Positions 22,737 to 32,065 are shown, counted from the first letter of the stretch. The stretch: DNA of 64,000 nt from Planctomycetota bacterium (GCA_016200135.1 JACQFI010000033.1:1-64000), one strand, 5' to 3'. Notes: generated by a model from the letters alone, not told the origin. Made by a program: numbers and translations.

Positions 22737-24701
22737 TTACTTCGCGGCGCCCGCTTCGGCCGGCTTCTTGGCCGGCGAGGCCTGCAGCGCGCGGAGCACT
22801 TTGCCGGCGGGACCGTCGAGTTCGAGCGGATAGCGCATCGCGAACTCAGCGGCGACGCGGGCCAGGGCCTCGGCGTTGCCCGCGGCGGCATGCAGCCGGG
22901 CGCGCTCGACATGCGCGGCCTGGCGCAGGCCTTCGGCCTGGGCGCGCGCCTCGTCGTTCATTCCCGCGATGGGCGTGACGCAGATCTCGTCCAGCGCGGC
23001 CAGACCTTCGCCCTTGCGGCCGGCCTGCTGCAACGCGCGGGCCTTGCCCAAGCGCGCGGCCATGCCTTCGACCGAGCGGCCCAGCAGGTCGCACGTGGCG
23101 TCGAAGAGGCCCGGCAGATTCTCGTCCGCGGTGGCGGCGGCGTCCGCGGCTTCGCCGCTCGCGGGCAGTTCGCGCATCTGGTAGAGCGCCCACGGCCGGT
23201 AGAACTGGGTCAGCAGCAGCGCGGCTTCGTCGGGGGAGAAGTCCTTCAGGCGCATCGCAGCCACGACCTTCGGCGCGAGCTTGAGTTCGGCGAGGCCCGG
23301 CGCGTGCGGCGCGGCGGGATCGTCCAGGCCGCCTTCCAGCGCTTCGCGGAAGGCCACCGTCGCAGCCAGGAACGCAGCCTGCGCGCCCGACTGCGCCTGC
23401 GGCGTGCCGATGGCGAGCAGGACGCGGCCGCGCTCGTAATGCGCCAGGCCTTCAAGCACGCGGGCGCGGCGGCGGCCTTCGAAGCTCAAGGGGAAGCCCT
23501 GGGTGATCTCGCGCAAGCCCTGCTGGCCCAAACTGAGCCGCGCGGCGCGCTGATCGAGGTTCTCCACGCCGTTGGCTTCGGTGAGCGTCTGCAGCGCGTC
23601 GCGCATGCCCGCGTCCGCGGCGGTGCCGCCGGGAAGCTGCTCGGTCAGCACGAAGCGGCGGCCCAGTGCGTTGAAATCGAAGGGCGGGAAGAGGCCCAGC
23701 GTGGCGCAGTCCTGCGGGCCGTTACCGTCGTTGGCTGCCCATGCTTCGTTGCGGCTGTCGAGGGCCTGCGGCGCGGTGAACGCGCTCAGAACGGCATCGG
23801 TCGAACCGGAGGGCGCGGCCGACGGGGCGAGGCGCGCGCAGTGCATCCGTTCCACGGCCAGCCCGTCCACGTAGGCCGTGCCTTCCTTTACTGTCAGCAG
23901 CACGACGCCCGCCGGAGCTTCCGGCTTGGCGGCTGGTTCGGGCGCCGACCAGGGACCCAGGCCCTGCGGCGCGCGAGCGCGGCTGGACACCGGAATCCAC
24001 AGGTCGATCACCGAACCCGGCAGAAGCCGCAGTTGCCCGCGGGCCGTATTCATAATGAAGCCGAGATTCTCGCGGCCCACCACGATGCCGGCGCGGCCGC
24101 TCTCGAGCCCAAGCGTGACCGCGCGGTCGCGAACCTTCTCGATGCGCACCCGGCTGTCTTCGTCGATGTCGAGCGCCGAACCGTCGGCCAGCACCAGCCG
24201 CGCGAACTCGCCGCGCTGCGTCGCCAGCACGTCGCCGTCGAAGAGCTTGGCGCCCTTGGTCAGCGTCTCCTGCGCGCCGTCGGCGTGCACGATATGCGCG
24301 CGGTTGCCCGACGCGATCTGGCCCGCCGGTTCGCGCGGATGAATCATGTAGAAGGCGACCATCAAGAGGGCCACCGCGGAGAGCGCCACCGCGAAGCGGT
24401 TGCGAATGCGCTTGGCTCGCAGCACGGTCATCCGCTTGCGGTAGTCCGTGTAGATGCCCGCCATCACCTTGTCGGCGATTTTGTACGGCGGTTCGCTCAG
24501 GTTCTCGAGGCCTTCGCGCAGCAGCCGCGCCTCTTCACGCATGGCGTCCAGCGTCCGGCGCGCGGCGGGGTTGGCCTTCAAGCGCTCTTCGATCTGGGTC
24601 TGTTCTTCGGGGGCGAACCGGCCGTCCATATAGCGCTGCAGTTCGATCTCGGAGATCGGCGGCGCCGCGGGGTCCATAAAGTTGTTCACGTTCTCGCTCA
24701 T
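22737..24701 (-). CDS. FecR-domain anti-sigma factor with long C-terminal extension
   Basis: About 654 aa from the ATG at 24701 (24713 and 24707 are also possible). Residues about 10-85 look like an anti-sigma helical domain (IELQRYMDGRFAPEEQTQIE, NPAARRTLDAMREE) without the HxxxCxxC zinc motif. One transmembrane helix follows (FAVALSAVALLMVAFYMI, about 97-115). Residues about 125-235 are a FecR domain (GAKLFDGDVLATQRGEFARL, VRIEKVRDRAVTLGLESGRA). The C-terminal 400 residues are mostly Ala-rich helices that could be TPR-like. It lies 21 nt downstream of the ECF sigma gene, so the pair probably forms a sigma/anti-sigma switch with an exported sensor. The trigger is unknown. Confidence 0.85.
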   Translation of the reverse strand: MSENVNNFMDPAAPPISEIELQRYMDGRFAPEEQTQIEERLKANPAARRTLDAMREEARLLREGLENLSEPPYKIADKVMAGIYTDYRKRMTVLRAKRIRNRFAVALSAVALLMVAFYMIHPREPAGQIASGNRAHIVHADGAQETLTKGAKLFDGDVLATQRGEFARLVLADGSALDIDEDSRVRIEKVRDRAVTLGLESGRAGIVVGRENLGFIMNTARGQLRLLPGSVIDLWIPVSSRARAPQGLGPWSAPEPAAKPEAPAGVVLLTVKEGTAYVDGLAVERMHCARLAPSAAPSGSTDAVLSAFTAPQALDSRNEAWAANDGNGPQDCATLGLFPPFDFNALGRRFVLTEQLPGGTAADAGMRDALQTLTEANGVENLDQRAARLSLGQQGLREITQGFPLSFEGRRRARVLEGLAHYERGRVLLAIGTPQAQSGAQAAFLAATVAFREALEGGLDDPAAPHAPGLAELKLAPKVVAAMRLKDFSPDEAALLLTQFYRPWALYQMRELPASGEAADAAATADENLPGLFDATCDLLGRSVEGMAARLGKARALQQAGRKGEGLAALDEICVTPIAGMNDEARAQAEGLRQAAHVERARLHAAAGNAEALARVAAEFAMRYPLELDGPAGKVLRALQASPAKKPAEAGAAK

Positions 24702-24722
24702 AGCCATCCCCATCTATTCAAC

Positions 24723-25259
24723 CTACACGTGGCGTTTAAGTTTCGCCTGCAGCATCTTTTTTGCCCGGTGGATGCGCGTCTCAACCGTCGTGATCGGCAC
24801 CTCCAGAATGTCCGCGATCTCCTCGTAACTCTTCTCTTCCTGAAACCGCAGCAGCAAGACCTCGCAGTACTTGTCGTCCAGGCTCAGCATCGCTTCCCGG
24901 ACCTGCCCCGATGTCACCCGGTTCTCGTATACTTCCTCGGGCCGCGGCGCACTCTTATCGACCGCCCGTTCCAGCTCTTCGTCTTCCGCCGTTCTCGGGC
25001 GCTTCTTGCGGCGGTAGTCGATGCACAGGTTGCGCAGAATCCTGTAACACCACTTCGCATATCCGCCCGCGCTGGGATCGACCTGCGAGATCGTCCGCCA
25101 GGTCTGCGTCAGCGCGTCCTGCACCAGATCCGCCGCGTCTTCCCGGTTACCGATCCGGCGCAGCGCGAACGTGAACAGCGCCGCCTCGTGCTCGTGGCAG
25201 AACTGGTCGAACAGGCGCGGATCGCCGTTCCCGGGCTCGAACGTTCGCTCTTCAGCCAA
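24723..25259 (-). CDS. ECF RNA polymerase sigma factor
   Basis: 178 aa with the two ECF regions. Sigma-2 (about 20-88): FCHEHEAALFTFALRRIGNR, EDAADLVQDALTQTWRTI, WCYRILRNLCIDYRRK. Sigma-4 (about 118-175): MLSLDDKYCEVLLLRFQEEK, SYEEIADILEVPITTVETRI, HRAKKML. A short acidic linker separates them. It would direct polymerase to a small regulon and is presumably held by the FecR protein encoded next. The genes are ordered sigma then anti-sigma with 21 nt between. First gene of the pair; the 185 nt upstream to the GNAT gene has no other feature I can support. Confidence 0.92.
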   Translation of the reverse strand: MAEERTFEPGNGDPRLFDQFCHEHEAALFTFALRRIGNREDAADLVQDALTQTWRTISQVDPSAGGYAKWCYRILRNLCIDYRRKKRPRTAEDEELERAVDKSAPRPEEVYENRVTSGQVREAMLSLDDKYCEVLLLRFQEEKSYEEIADILEVPITTVETRIHRAKKMLQAKLKRHV

Positions 25260-25444
25260 GGCCGCTATCTTTCGCCGGGAACTCGGTATACAGCGCCCAA
25301 GTTCTCACTGGACTTAACGGGGAACCCTGCGGAAACTTGCGCGAGAACAGCACGTGTGCGCGACCATTTATAGTTAACTCGATATCCAGCCATAGGTTAA
25401 ATAACCCCAATGTACACCAAAACGCACCCCGTGCGCCCATAGGC

Positions 25445-26350
25445 TTAGCCGATCTCGGGGCAGCAGACGGCCAGCACATTTTTCGTCTTTCCGGGAGACG
25501 CGTTCTTTCCCAGCGCCATGCGGATGAAGGGACGCTGGTGGCGCAGGGCGCAGCGCGTGGCCATAGGAATGGCCCAATCGTTCGCGGTCACCAGGTCGAT
25601 AATGACGCGCTGGCCCGCGAGCCGCTCCAGTTGCCACATCGCCAGCGCTTCGCAGATGCCCGGATCGTCGCCGCACACGGGCCCGAGCTGGTGAAAGTTC
25701 ACGCCGCGCCGCGCCAGCGCGTAGCCGTAGATTTTCTTCGCGTCGCGAGCCACCACCGCGAGTTCGGGCCAGCCTTTCAGCCACGCGGCGAGGATCTCCT
25801 TGCGGTTCGCGCCGAAGAGCGGGGTGTCGTAAGCCACAAGGGCGTCGAGGTCCTGCTCCTTTAAAGGATCCATGGACCACGGTCCGCGCACGCCGCCCGG
25901 CACCTTCTGCGCGGTGCCTTCCCAGCGTTCGAGCGTGTATTCGTCCACAAAGCCGAGCTGGTCGTAGACTTTCTTGCCCATGAGCGTGGCGTCGAGCCGG
26001 ACGGACTCGACCCCGACGCCCTGCAGATACGCGATGCACTTCTTAAGCAGCGACGAACCGATGCCGTGGCGGCGGTATTCGGGATCGACGAGCACCATGC
26101 CGATCCAGCCGAACGAGCCCGTGCCGGTTTTGGGCTCGAAGCGCGTCGTGGTCGCGGTGCCCACCAGTTTCCCGTCCATATCGACGCCGAAGCAGCCTTG
26201 GGGCTCGAAGGCGAGCAGGTTCTTCCAGTCCTCGTCGGTCTGGTTCCACTTGGCGATCTCGCGCAGGCGCTGCGCGCCGGGGATATCGGCGGGCGTGAGA
26301 ACCCGGCAGGGCACGGGAGGCTTCTCTTCGCGTTTAGGCGCGTCGCTCAT
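25445..26350 (-). CDS. Double GNAT acetyltransferase (YitH-like)
   Basis: 301 aa. The N-terminal GNAT domain (about 15-150) has the acetyl-CoA loop in GMVLVDPEYRRHGIGSSLLK, where RRHGIG is the pyrophosphate-binding motif, and a C-terminal VYDQLGFVDEYTLERWEG strand. The second domain (about 170-300) fits the Acetyltransf_18 group: DTPLFGANRKEILAAWLKG, YALARRGVNFHQLGPVCGDD and a matching final strand. Proteins of this build acetylate small molecules or amines; the acceptor is unknown. GGAG lies 8 nt before the ATG. It is divergent from the sulfatase gene, with 135 bp between starts. Confidence 0.88.
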   Translation of the reverse strand: MSDAPKREEKPPVPCRVLTPADIPGAQRLREIAKWNQTDEDWKNLLAFEPQGCFGVDMDGKLVGTATTTRFEPKTGTGSFGWIGMVLVDPEYRRHGIGSSLLKKCIAYLQGVGVESVRLDATLMGKKVYDQLGFVDEYTLERWEGTAQKVPGGVRGPWSMDPLKEQDLDALVAYDTPLFGANRKEILAAWLKGWPELAVVARDAKKIYGYALARRGVNFHQLGPVCGDDPGICEALAMWQLERLAGQRVIIDLVTANDWAIPMATRCALRHQRPFIRMALGKNASPGKTKNVLAVCCPEIG

Positions 26351-26485
26351 GACGGGGCTCCGTTGCAGGAAGGCCCCTTATGTATCGCGCTTCTGGAGAA
26401 GCATCAAGGCACAGAGCTGGGAACAGAGGCCGTCTTGACCCCTTGCAGCATCCCGGTAAAGACGAACATATAAAAGGAGCCGCCC

Positions 26486-28015
26486 ATGTCCGCCGCCGCA
26501 TCCCGGCCCCATATCCTTCTGATCCACACCGACCAGCAGCGCTACCGGAGCCTCGGCTGCACGGGCAATCCGTTTGCGGTAACGCCGCACCTGGACGCGT
26601 TCGCGCAGGAGGCCTGTAACTTCCAGCGCCATATCGCGGCCAATCCCGTCTGCATGCCCTCGCGGGCCTCGCTCTTCTCGGGCCGGCTGCCGCACGCGCA
26701 CGGCGTATGGACCAACGGCATTCCCTTGCCCCGCCGAGAACTGACCGCGCACGAACCCGAGAAAGACGAGAAGTGCGTCAGCCATGTGCCGCTCATTACC
26801 GACCACTTGGTCGCGGAGGGCTACCGGACCGCGTCCGTCGGCAAGCTGCACCTGACGCCGACGCGCGCGCCGGGGAGCTACGGCTACCCCGAGTCCAGCG
26901 CGCGCTGGGAAGACCCCAAGATGGCGGATTGGCACGGTCCCTACTGCGGCTTCGAGCACGTCGATATGAGTCTCGGCCACGGCGAAGGCACCGCCGGGCA
27001 CTACGGCCACTGGCGGGAGCGGAACTTCCCCGAAATTGCCAAGGCCGTGCGTTCGGGCGCGCACCGCAAGTCGGCGCCTTTCCCGCAGGCGGGGGACCTC
27101 CACCCCAGCGTGATCCCGGTCGAGGCGCATCATTCGACGTGGGTCGCGGAGCGCACGATCGCGTACCTGGAATCGAGCGCGCAGTCCGAGCGCCCGTTCT
27201 TCCTCTTTGCCGGCTTCCCCGATCCCCACCATCCGTACACGCCGCCGGCGGACCTGGCCGCGGAGTTCGCGCGCCGGGAGGTCCTCCCGGCTCAGAGCGC
27301 CGACGACGAGGCCGCGACGAAACCCGAAGGCTTCGCCCGCCTGCTGCGGGACGCCAAGGAAGCCGCGCACGCGAAGCACATGCCCCCCGCATGCATTCGG
27401 CTCATGCGCCAGTATTATGAGGCCATGGTGCACCTGATCGACCTGAGCGTAGGAAAGATTTTCGCGGCGCTCAGGCGTCTGGGTTTGTGGGAGAAGACGA
27501 TCGTCGTCTTCACCAGCGATCACGGCGACTGGCTCGGCGACCACGGTCTGCGCAAGAAAGACTGCGTCTGCAGCGAACAGCTCGTGCATGTGCCCTTCCT
27601 GCTGCGCGCGCCGGGCGTCGTGTTGCCGCCGGAATGTTCCGCGCCGATGAGCAACGTGGATGTCTTCCCCACGCTCTGCGAACTCGCCGGCGTTTCCATG
27701 CCCGCCGGAGTGCAGGGGCACAGCGTCCTGCCGGTGCTGCGCGGGACCTCCGCGGCGGAGCCCGCGGCCGTGGTCTCCTATCACGGCGATCCCCGCTACC
27801 ACAACCTCTCGCTCTACGACGAGCGCTACCGCTTCACCTGGTACCCCGCGCTCAATGCCCGCGAACTCTACGATCACCGCGCAGACCCGCACGAACTCCG
27901 CAATCTCGCGGGGGCGACCGGCCTGGCGGACATCGAAGAGCAGCTCTATCGCGCGCTGATCGAGAAAGTAGCGCGTACCAACGAGCCGTGCAGTGGGCGG
28001 CTCTGTCCCTGGTAG
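26486..28015 (+). CDS. Type I sulfatase (alkaline phosphatase superfamily)
   Basis: 509 aa. The formylglycine site is C56-M-P-S-R60 in NPVCMPSRASLFSGRLPHAHG, of which only the CMPSR core is essential. Early metal ligands lie in LLIHTDQQRYRSLGC (D16, Q17); later ones in FTSDHGDWLGDHGL (DH pair). DPHHPYTPP and the C-terminal ELYDHRADPHELRNLA are standard for the family. It hydrolyses sulfate esters, or possibly phosphonate or phosphate monoesters, since some relatives do that. There is no signal peptide, so it acts in the cytoplasm or is exported by unseen means. Cys56 needs oxidation to formylglycine; the kinase-fused FGE-like domain at 14577 is a poor candidate for this. AAAAGGAG precedes the ATG. 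Confidence 0.92.
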   Translation: MSAAASRPHILLIHTDQQRYRSLGCTGNPFAVTPHLDAFAQEACNFQRHIAANPVCMPSRASLFSGRLPHAHGVWTNGIPLPRRELTAHEPEKDEKCVSHVPLITDHLVAEGYRTASVGKLHLTPTRAPGSYGYPESSARWEDPKMADWHGPYCGFEHVDMSLGHGEGTAGHYGHWRERNFPEIAKAVRSGAHRKSAPFPQAGDLHPSVIPVEAHHSTWVAERTIAYLESSAQSERPFFLFAGFPDPHHPYTPPADLAAEFARREVLPAQSADDEAATKPEGFARLLRDAKEAAHAKHMPPACIRLMRQYYEAMVHLIDLSVGKIFAALRRLGLWEKTIVVFTSDHGDWLGDHGLRKKDCVCSEQLVHVPFLLRAPGVVLPPECSAPMSNVDVFPTLCELAGVSMPAGVQGHSVLPVLRGTSAAEPAAVVSYHGDPRYHNLSLYDERYRFTWYPALNARELYDHRADPHELRNLAGATGLADIEEQLYRALIEKVARTNEPCSGRLCPW

Positions 28016-28033
28016 CCGGAACCGGCTAAATAA

Positions 28034-28105
28034 ATTCCTTCCTTAATAGGGGGATCCGCGTATTTAAGCACGCACGACTCCCCCTCCCCCTTCATAAGGG
28101 GGGAG
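28034..28105. repeat. C/G-rich stem-loop repeat (family R2, copy 2, degraded)
   Basis: CCTTCCTTAATAGGGGG at the left and CCCCCTCCCCCTTCATAAGGGGGG-type arms at the right resemble the R2 copy at 12579. It sits between the sulfatase and the phosphatase gene. A small hairpin at the sulfatase stop (TAGCCGGAACCGGCTA, 28013-28028) may act as its terminator. Confidence 0.6.
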
Positions 28106-28244
28106 AAATGACCCAAAGCCTATCTTATTGTGTTGAGCTCCGGCGCGGGCTAGACTCTCTTTCGCCTAAGCCGTGTATCAGGCATCCGGGCCTGCAAATC
28201 CGGAAGACCGCCGCGTCCCGGCGCGGCGCATGCGCGGGTGTCTT

Positions 28245-30026
28245 ATGGCCGAATGGATGGACCAGCTCTCCTCGCAGATCCAGGATCCGTTGCGGCGGCG
28301 TCTGCTCAAGAGCCTGCAGGAGCGCATGACCGAGTGGGTCGCGAGCGGCGATCCGCGCTTCACCCTGCGCCCGCTGCCCGGCCTGGACTGGCTCTGCCCC
28401 TTCTGCTCCGCGCACGTCAAGACTCCGCACTGGGACGGCCGCGACCAGACGCTCTTCGGTGACAACGACGTCCTGCTGCATCTCGACGCCTGCCCGGCGA
28501 TCAAGGTGGGCTTCAAGCAGCCGCAGATGCTCCCCTGGAACCAGCTCGTCAACGTGCTGATCAACATCCGCCTGCGCCACTGGCCCAACTACCAGGTGGG
28601 CAACATCGAGGGCCACTGGATCTGCCCCTACTGCATCGGCGACACCGGCATCATCCGCTACCACTGGGACGGCAGCGACGCCAACCTGGACTGGTTCATC
28701 CCCGAAGCGCTCAAGCACCTCGAACACTGCACCGAATTCAAGACCAATCCCATGTTCGCGCGCACCGAGAGCGAGCTGCTGGCGCAGCACGAACCGTACG
28801 CGCTGCGCAAGAACCTGCGCGAGCGGGTGGAACGCGAGGAGATCTTCCAGGTCTTCGACGACACCGGGAGCTGGATCGATCCGTTCACCATGCAGCCGGC
28901 GGCGCACATCAACCAGTTCCAGACGCCCTGGGGCGAGGGCCTGCAGGAACTGATCGTCGAGCACCTGATCTCGCCGGGTTGTTCCGGGCGCCAGAGCAAA
29001 TGGCGCACGGACGTAACGGTGGCCGAACTGCAACGCGTCGCGGGCAAGCAGTCGATCACGCGGCTGCTGAACCGGAGTTTCCAAGGCGGGGAGGCGCCGA
29101 AAGACGGCGCCGCGATCGACCTCGACGCGCTGGGCCTGCGCGCGGCCCCCGCGGCGCAGGCACCGCCGCGCGCGGCCGCCCGCGCCGCAGCCCGGCCGGC
29201 CCAGGCCGTTCAGGCCGCGCCCGCTCACGAGCAGGTCTTTACCGACGTCGGCGGACCTCCGGCTGAGCACGCAGCGCTTCCGGACGCACTCCATAGCGAA
29301 ATGGTGGCGGCGCGCGAGTTGCAGATCCAGCTCCTGCCTTCGCAGCCGCCCCAAGTGCCCGGCTACGAAGTCTCCGCCTTTTACGATGCCTGCGAGATGC
29401 TCGCCGGCGACCTCTTCCAGTTCACCACGCCGCTGCCGGGGTACACGGGCTTTTTCATCGCCGATGTGGCCGGCCACGGGCTCGACGCCGCGCTGATGAT
29501 GGCCATGACGCTGAAGACGTTCTCGATGCACGCGCGCGGCCGGGCCTCGCCCGCCGAAGTGCTCTCGCTCGTCTGCCACGAACTCACCAACGATCTGCCC
29601 AAGGGCAAGTTCATCACCGCGCTGTACGCGATCCTGCATGAAGAGACGGGCGAGATTCGTTTCGCGCGGGCCGGGCACAACCCCGCGTTTCTGGCCGAAC
29701 CCGCGCGCGGCAAGGTCACGCCCATGCGCGAAGGCGGCCTCGCGCTGGGCGTCGGCAGCCCGCAACTTTTCACCTCGCGGCTGAAAGAAGGCCGCGCGCA
29801 GATGACGCCCGGCGCGGCGATCCTCTTCTATACGGATGGCCTGGTGGAAGCCCACAGCCCCGACGGCACGCCTTTTGGCGAAGGCCGCCTCTGCGCGACG
29901 TTCATGCAGCGTTCGCCGCAGCGCAGCCGGCTGATCATCGAAGGCATTGTGGACGAACTGCGCCAGCACGTCGCCAGCGATCAGAACCAGGACGACCTGA
30001 CGCTGATCGTGCTCAAGCGGCACTGA
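28245..30026 (+). CDS. PP2C/SpoIIE-type phosphatase with tandem zinc-ribbon-like N-terminal modules
   Basis: About 593 aa from the ATG at 28245. Two N-terminal modules share one pattern: C51-P-F-C54 ... H79-x3-C83 and C127-P-Y-C130 ... H158-x3-C162, each followed or preceded by a HWDG motif. They look like duplicated C2HC zinc ribbons. After a helical middle and an Ala/Pro-rich linker (about 295-345) comes the SpoIIE/RsbU phosphatase domain (about 350-590): ELQIQLLPSQPPQVPGYEV, DLFQF, ADVAGHGLDAALMMAMT, FARAGHNPAFL, and the metal site FYTDGLVEAHSPDG. RsbU-type phosphatases act on anti-sigma-factor antagonists in stress signalling; no partner kinase or antagonist adjoins. I know no named family for the zinc-ribbon pair. 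Confidence 0.88.
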   Translation: MAEWMDQLSSQIQDPLRRRLLKSLQERMTEWVASGDPRFTLRPLPGLDWLCPFCSAHVKTPHWDGRDQTLFGDNDVLLHLDACPAIKVGFKQPQMLPWNQLVNVLINIRLRHWPNYQVGNIEGHWICPYCIGDTGIIRYHWDGSDANLDWFIPEALKHLEHCTEFKTNPMFARTESELLAQHEPYALRKNLRERVEREEIFQVFDDTGSWIDPFTMQPAAHINQFQTPWGEGLQELIVEHLISPGCSGRQSKWRTDVTVAELQRVAGKQSITRLLNRSFQGGEAPKDGAAIDLDALGLRAAPAAQAPPRAAARAAARPAQAVQAAPAHEQVFTDVGGPPAEHAALPDALHSEMVAARELQIQLLPSQPPQVPGYEVSAFYDACEMLAGDLFQFTTPLPGYTGFFIADVAGHGLDAALMMAMTLKTFSMHARGRASPAEVLSLVCHELTNDLPKGKFITALYAILHEETGEIRFARAGHNPAFLAEPARGKVTPMREGGLALGVGSPQLFTSRLKEGRAQMTPGAAILFYTDGLVEAHSPDGTPFGEGRLCATFMQRSPQRSRLIIEGIVDELRQHVASDQNQDDLTLIVLKRH

Positions 30027-30110
30027 GCGCGCGCCGATTGTCCGTTTCCAGCCAATTCCGGCGGACGTTCGGCCAACCATTGCAGCGGGCATGAGTCGGT
30101 CCGATAATTA

Positions 30111-30440
30111 GCCTCGATGAGTCGCGCGGAAATAGCCAGAGGCGAAGCTCCTGGAAAGGGTCTCACTCCATAGGCTATGCCCCAACGGGGAGCGCCGAGG
30201 GATAGAAGAGCTTGGATCAATTAATGATGAAAAATGGGATGCAATATACACCGTCCTGGCACGCCCTTTCAGGGCTTTAACCTAAGGTGTGGGCGCATTC
30301 CAGGGCCTCCGTCCCGATAAATCGGGACGCCGACCCTGGCTATTCCCGCGCGGCCCTTCGGGCCTGACTGCAACAGTCAACCAGCCAACCCGTCAACTCG
30401 GCACTCCGCCGTTCAATCGAAAATCCAAAATCGAAAATGC
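30111..30440. repeat. Intergenic repeat region with long hairpin (family R4)
   Basis: The 419-nt gap between the phosphatase and the barrel-protein gene has no credible ORF. It holds GTCCCGAT-AA-ATCGGGAC (30311-30328) nested inside CCAGGG (30300-30305) and CCCTGG (30334-30339), preceded by GCCCTTTCAGGGC and followed by GGCCCTTCGGGCC. At 30418-30438 it ends in repeated words (AATCGAAAATCCAAAATCG). Such elements recur in some Planctomycetota and Verrucomicrobiota genomes, from memory. Confidence 0.75.
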
Positions 30441-30445
30441 CTTTC

Positions 30446-32065
30446 TTACTCCTTCACGCCGGGCTCTTTCTCTTTCACGGCTTTTGCGGTGCCGCTCCAG
30501 TCGGCGTACGTGTCGACGAGTTCGAAGTAGCGCTTGAGATTCTTGTAGTCGTCGTGCCAGGTGGTGTACATGAAGCCGAGCACGCCCGGAACGCCGGTGG
30601 AGACTTTCATCCAATTGCCGATGTTATTCTTCATCGCCGCGTCGGAGCGGCCGTCGTAGTAGCCGCAGATTACTTGGGGATTGCCGCGGTCGGCGAAGAA
30701 CTTGAGGCCGTCGGTCTTGGGCGCGTACCAGTTGAGGATGATCACATCCTTGGGCACGCCTTCCCACGAACCGTCCCAAGTGCCGTTGACGAGATAGTAG
30801 TAGCCCTTGTCCGCGAACGGGCGCGCGTTGTGGAAGGGCGTGAACATGTCGGACCAGGTGTAGATCTTGGCCTCGGGCACGTTTTTGCGGACGAGGTCGT
30901 ACATGGCCTTGAAGTGCTTCGCGAGCAGTTCGCCGGGCTTGAGGGGTTTGCCGTCGGGCATGGGTTCCCAGCCGGCGACGCGGATCTCGTCGTAGTTGAG
31001 CATGAACGCGCCGGGCTTCCAGACCTTGATGCAGTTCTTCAGGTCGAGTTCGAGGATCTCCAGCGTCTTCGGGTCTTCCAGCGAGATGCCGTCCTGGTCG
31101 GTGCCGGTGCGGTAGCCGTGCCAGAAGGAGACCTTGAGCTTCTCACCGTCCTTGATGCGCGAGCCCTCGATCAGTTCGATCTCCGCGGGCTTGCGGTCAA
31201 TGGTGAACTCCCCGTCGAACGGCTTCTTGAGCATGTCCGCGTCGTGGAGCGGCTTGAAGTCCTTGCCTTCCTCGTAGACGGTCTTGCCGTCTTCAGACGC
31301 CACCGTGAGCGGGATCAGCGGGCGGCGCGCGAGCAGCAGCGTGCCGGCGAGTTCGATCTTGAGGTCCGCGACCTTCGCCGCGCCGGGGTTGATGCGGAAG
31401 CGCACTTCGTTTGAGTCCAGCGAGTTGAACGTGTAGACGACGGGCTTGCCCGAGGCCGCGCCTTCCAGGTGCGGCGTGCCGCGCGAGAGCCAGCGCTTGC
31501 TATCCACGCCGGTGGCGCGGATCAGTTCGTCGGCGTCGCCTTCGTATTTGCCTTCGAGCTTGAACGTGACTTTGTAATGCTGGAAGGGCCGGACCTTCAG
31601 CACGCCGTTGAAGCCGTTGCCTTCGGCTTTGAGCGCCGCGAGGTCGGGCGCGCCCGCGGGATCGGCGCCGGCCTTGCCGTCCTTCACGACGAAGGGCATC
31701 TCCTTCACCGGCAGGCCCGCGGTGAGGTTGGGATCGAAATGGAAGTAGCGGCCCGAATAGCCGATCGAGCAGATGCCTGGGACGAGCGCGATGCCGAGTT
31801 CTTGCGCCGCGGCCTTTACCTTATCTGCGCGCGCCTGGTATTCGGCGTCGTCGGGGAACCTGAGCCAGCGGCCTTCGACGAGCAGCGCGTGCGTGCAGCC
31901 GGTGGCCTTCGCGTCTTTGAGCAGCGCGAGGAACTTTTCGAGCCCCGCGTCGCTGCCGAGATTGGCTCGCGCGTAGATCCAGCGTTCGGGCAGTTTGTCC
32001 TCGGCGGCTCGAGCGACGACCGCCGTGAGGGCCAGCGCCGAGAGCAGAATGGTGAGCGCGCGCAT
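30446..32065 (-). CDS. Secreted glycoside-hydrolase-like TIM barrel protein
   Basis: 539 aa with a signal peptide (MRALTILLSALALTAVVAR, cleavage near ARAAED). A barrel-like start (about 25-125: WIYARANLGSDAGLEKFLAL, ATGCTHALLVEG, LGIALVPGICSIGY) is interrupted by a beta-rich accessory module (about 150-330). The barrel then appears to resume (about 345-520: IKVWKPGAFMLNYDEIRVAG, EAKIYTWSDMFTPFHNA, KDVIILNWYAPK, NPQVICGYYDG). D and E in MLNYDEIR and W/D in TWSDM are the likeliest active-site residues, as in GH20/GH84-type enzymes. The family is not one I can name, so activity is inference. AAGGAGA lies 8 nt before the ATG. Confidence 0.8.
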   Translation of the reverse strand: MRALTILLSALALTAVVARAAEDKLPERWIYARANLGSDAGLEKFLALLKDAKATGCTHALLVEGRWLRFPDDAEYQARADKVKAAAQELGIALVPGICSIGYSGRYFHFDPNLTAGLPVKEMPFVVKDGKAGADPAGAPDLAALKAEGNGFNGVLKVRPFQHYKVTFKLEGKYEGDADELIRATGVDSKRWLSRGTPHLEGAASGKPVVYTFNSLDSNEVRFRINPGAAKVADLKIELAGTLLLARRPLIPLTVASEDGKTVYEEGKDFKPLHDADMLKKPFDGEFTIDRKPAEIELIEGSRIKDGEKLKVSFWHGYRTGTDQDGISLEDPKTLEILELDLKNCIKVWKPGAFMLNYDEIRVAGWEPMPDGKPLKPGELLAKHFKAMYDLVRKNVPEAKIYTWSDMFTPFHNARPFADKGYYYLVNGTWDGSWEGVPKDVIILNWYAPKTDGLKFFADRGNPQVICGYYDGRSDAAMKNNIGNWMKVSTGVPGVLGFMYTTWHDDYKNLKRYFELVDTYADWSGTAKAVKEKEPGVKE

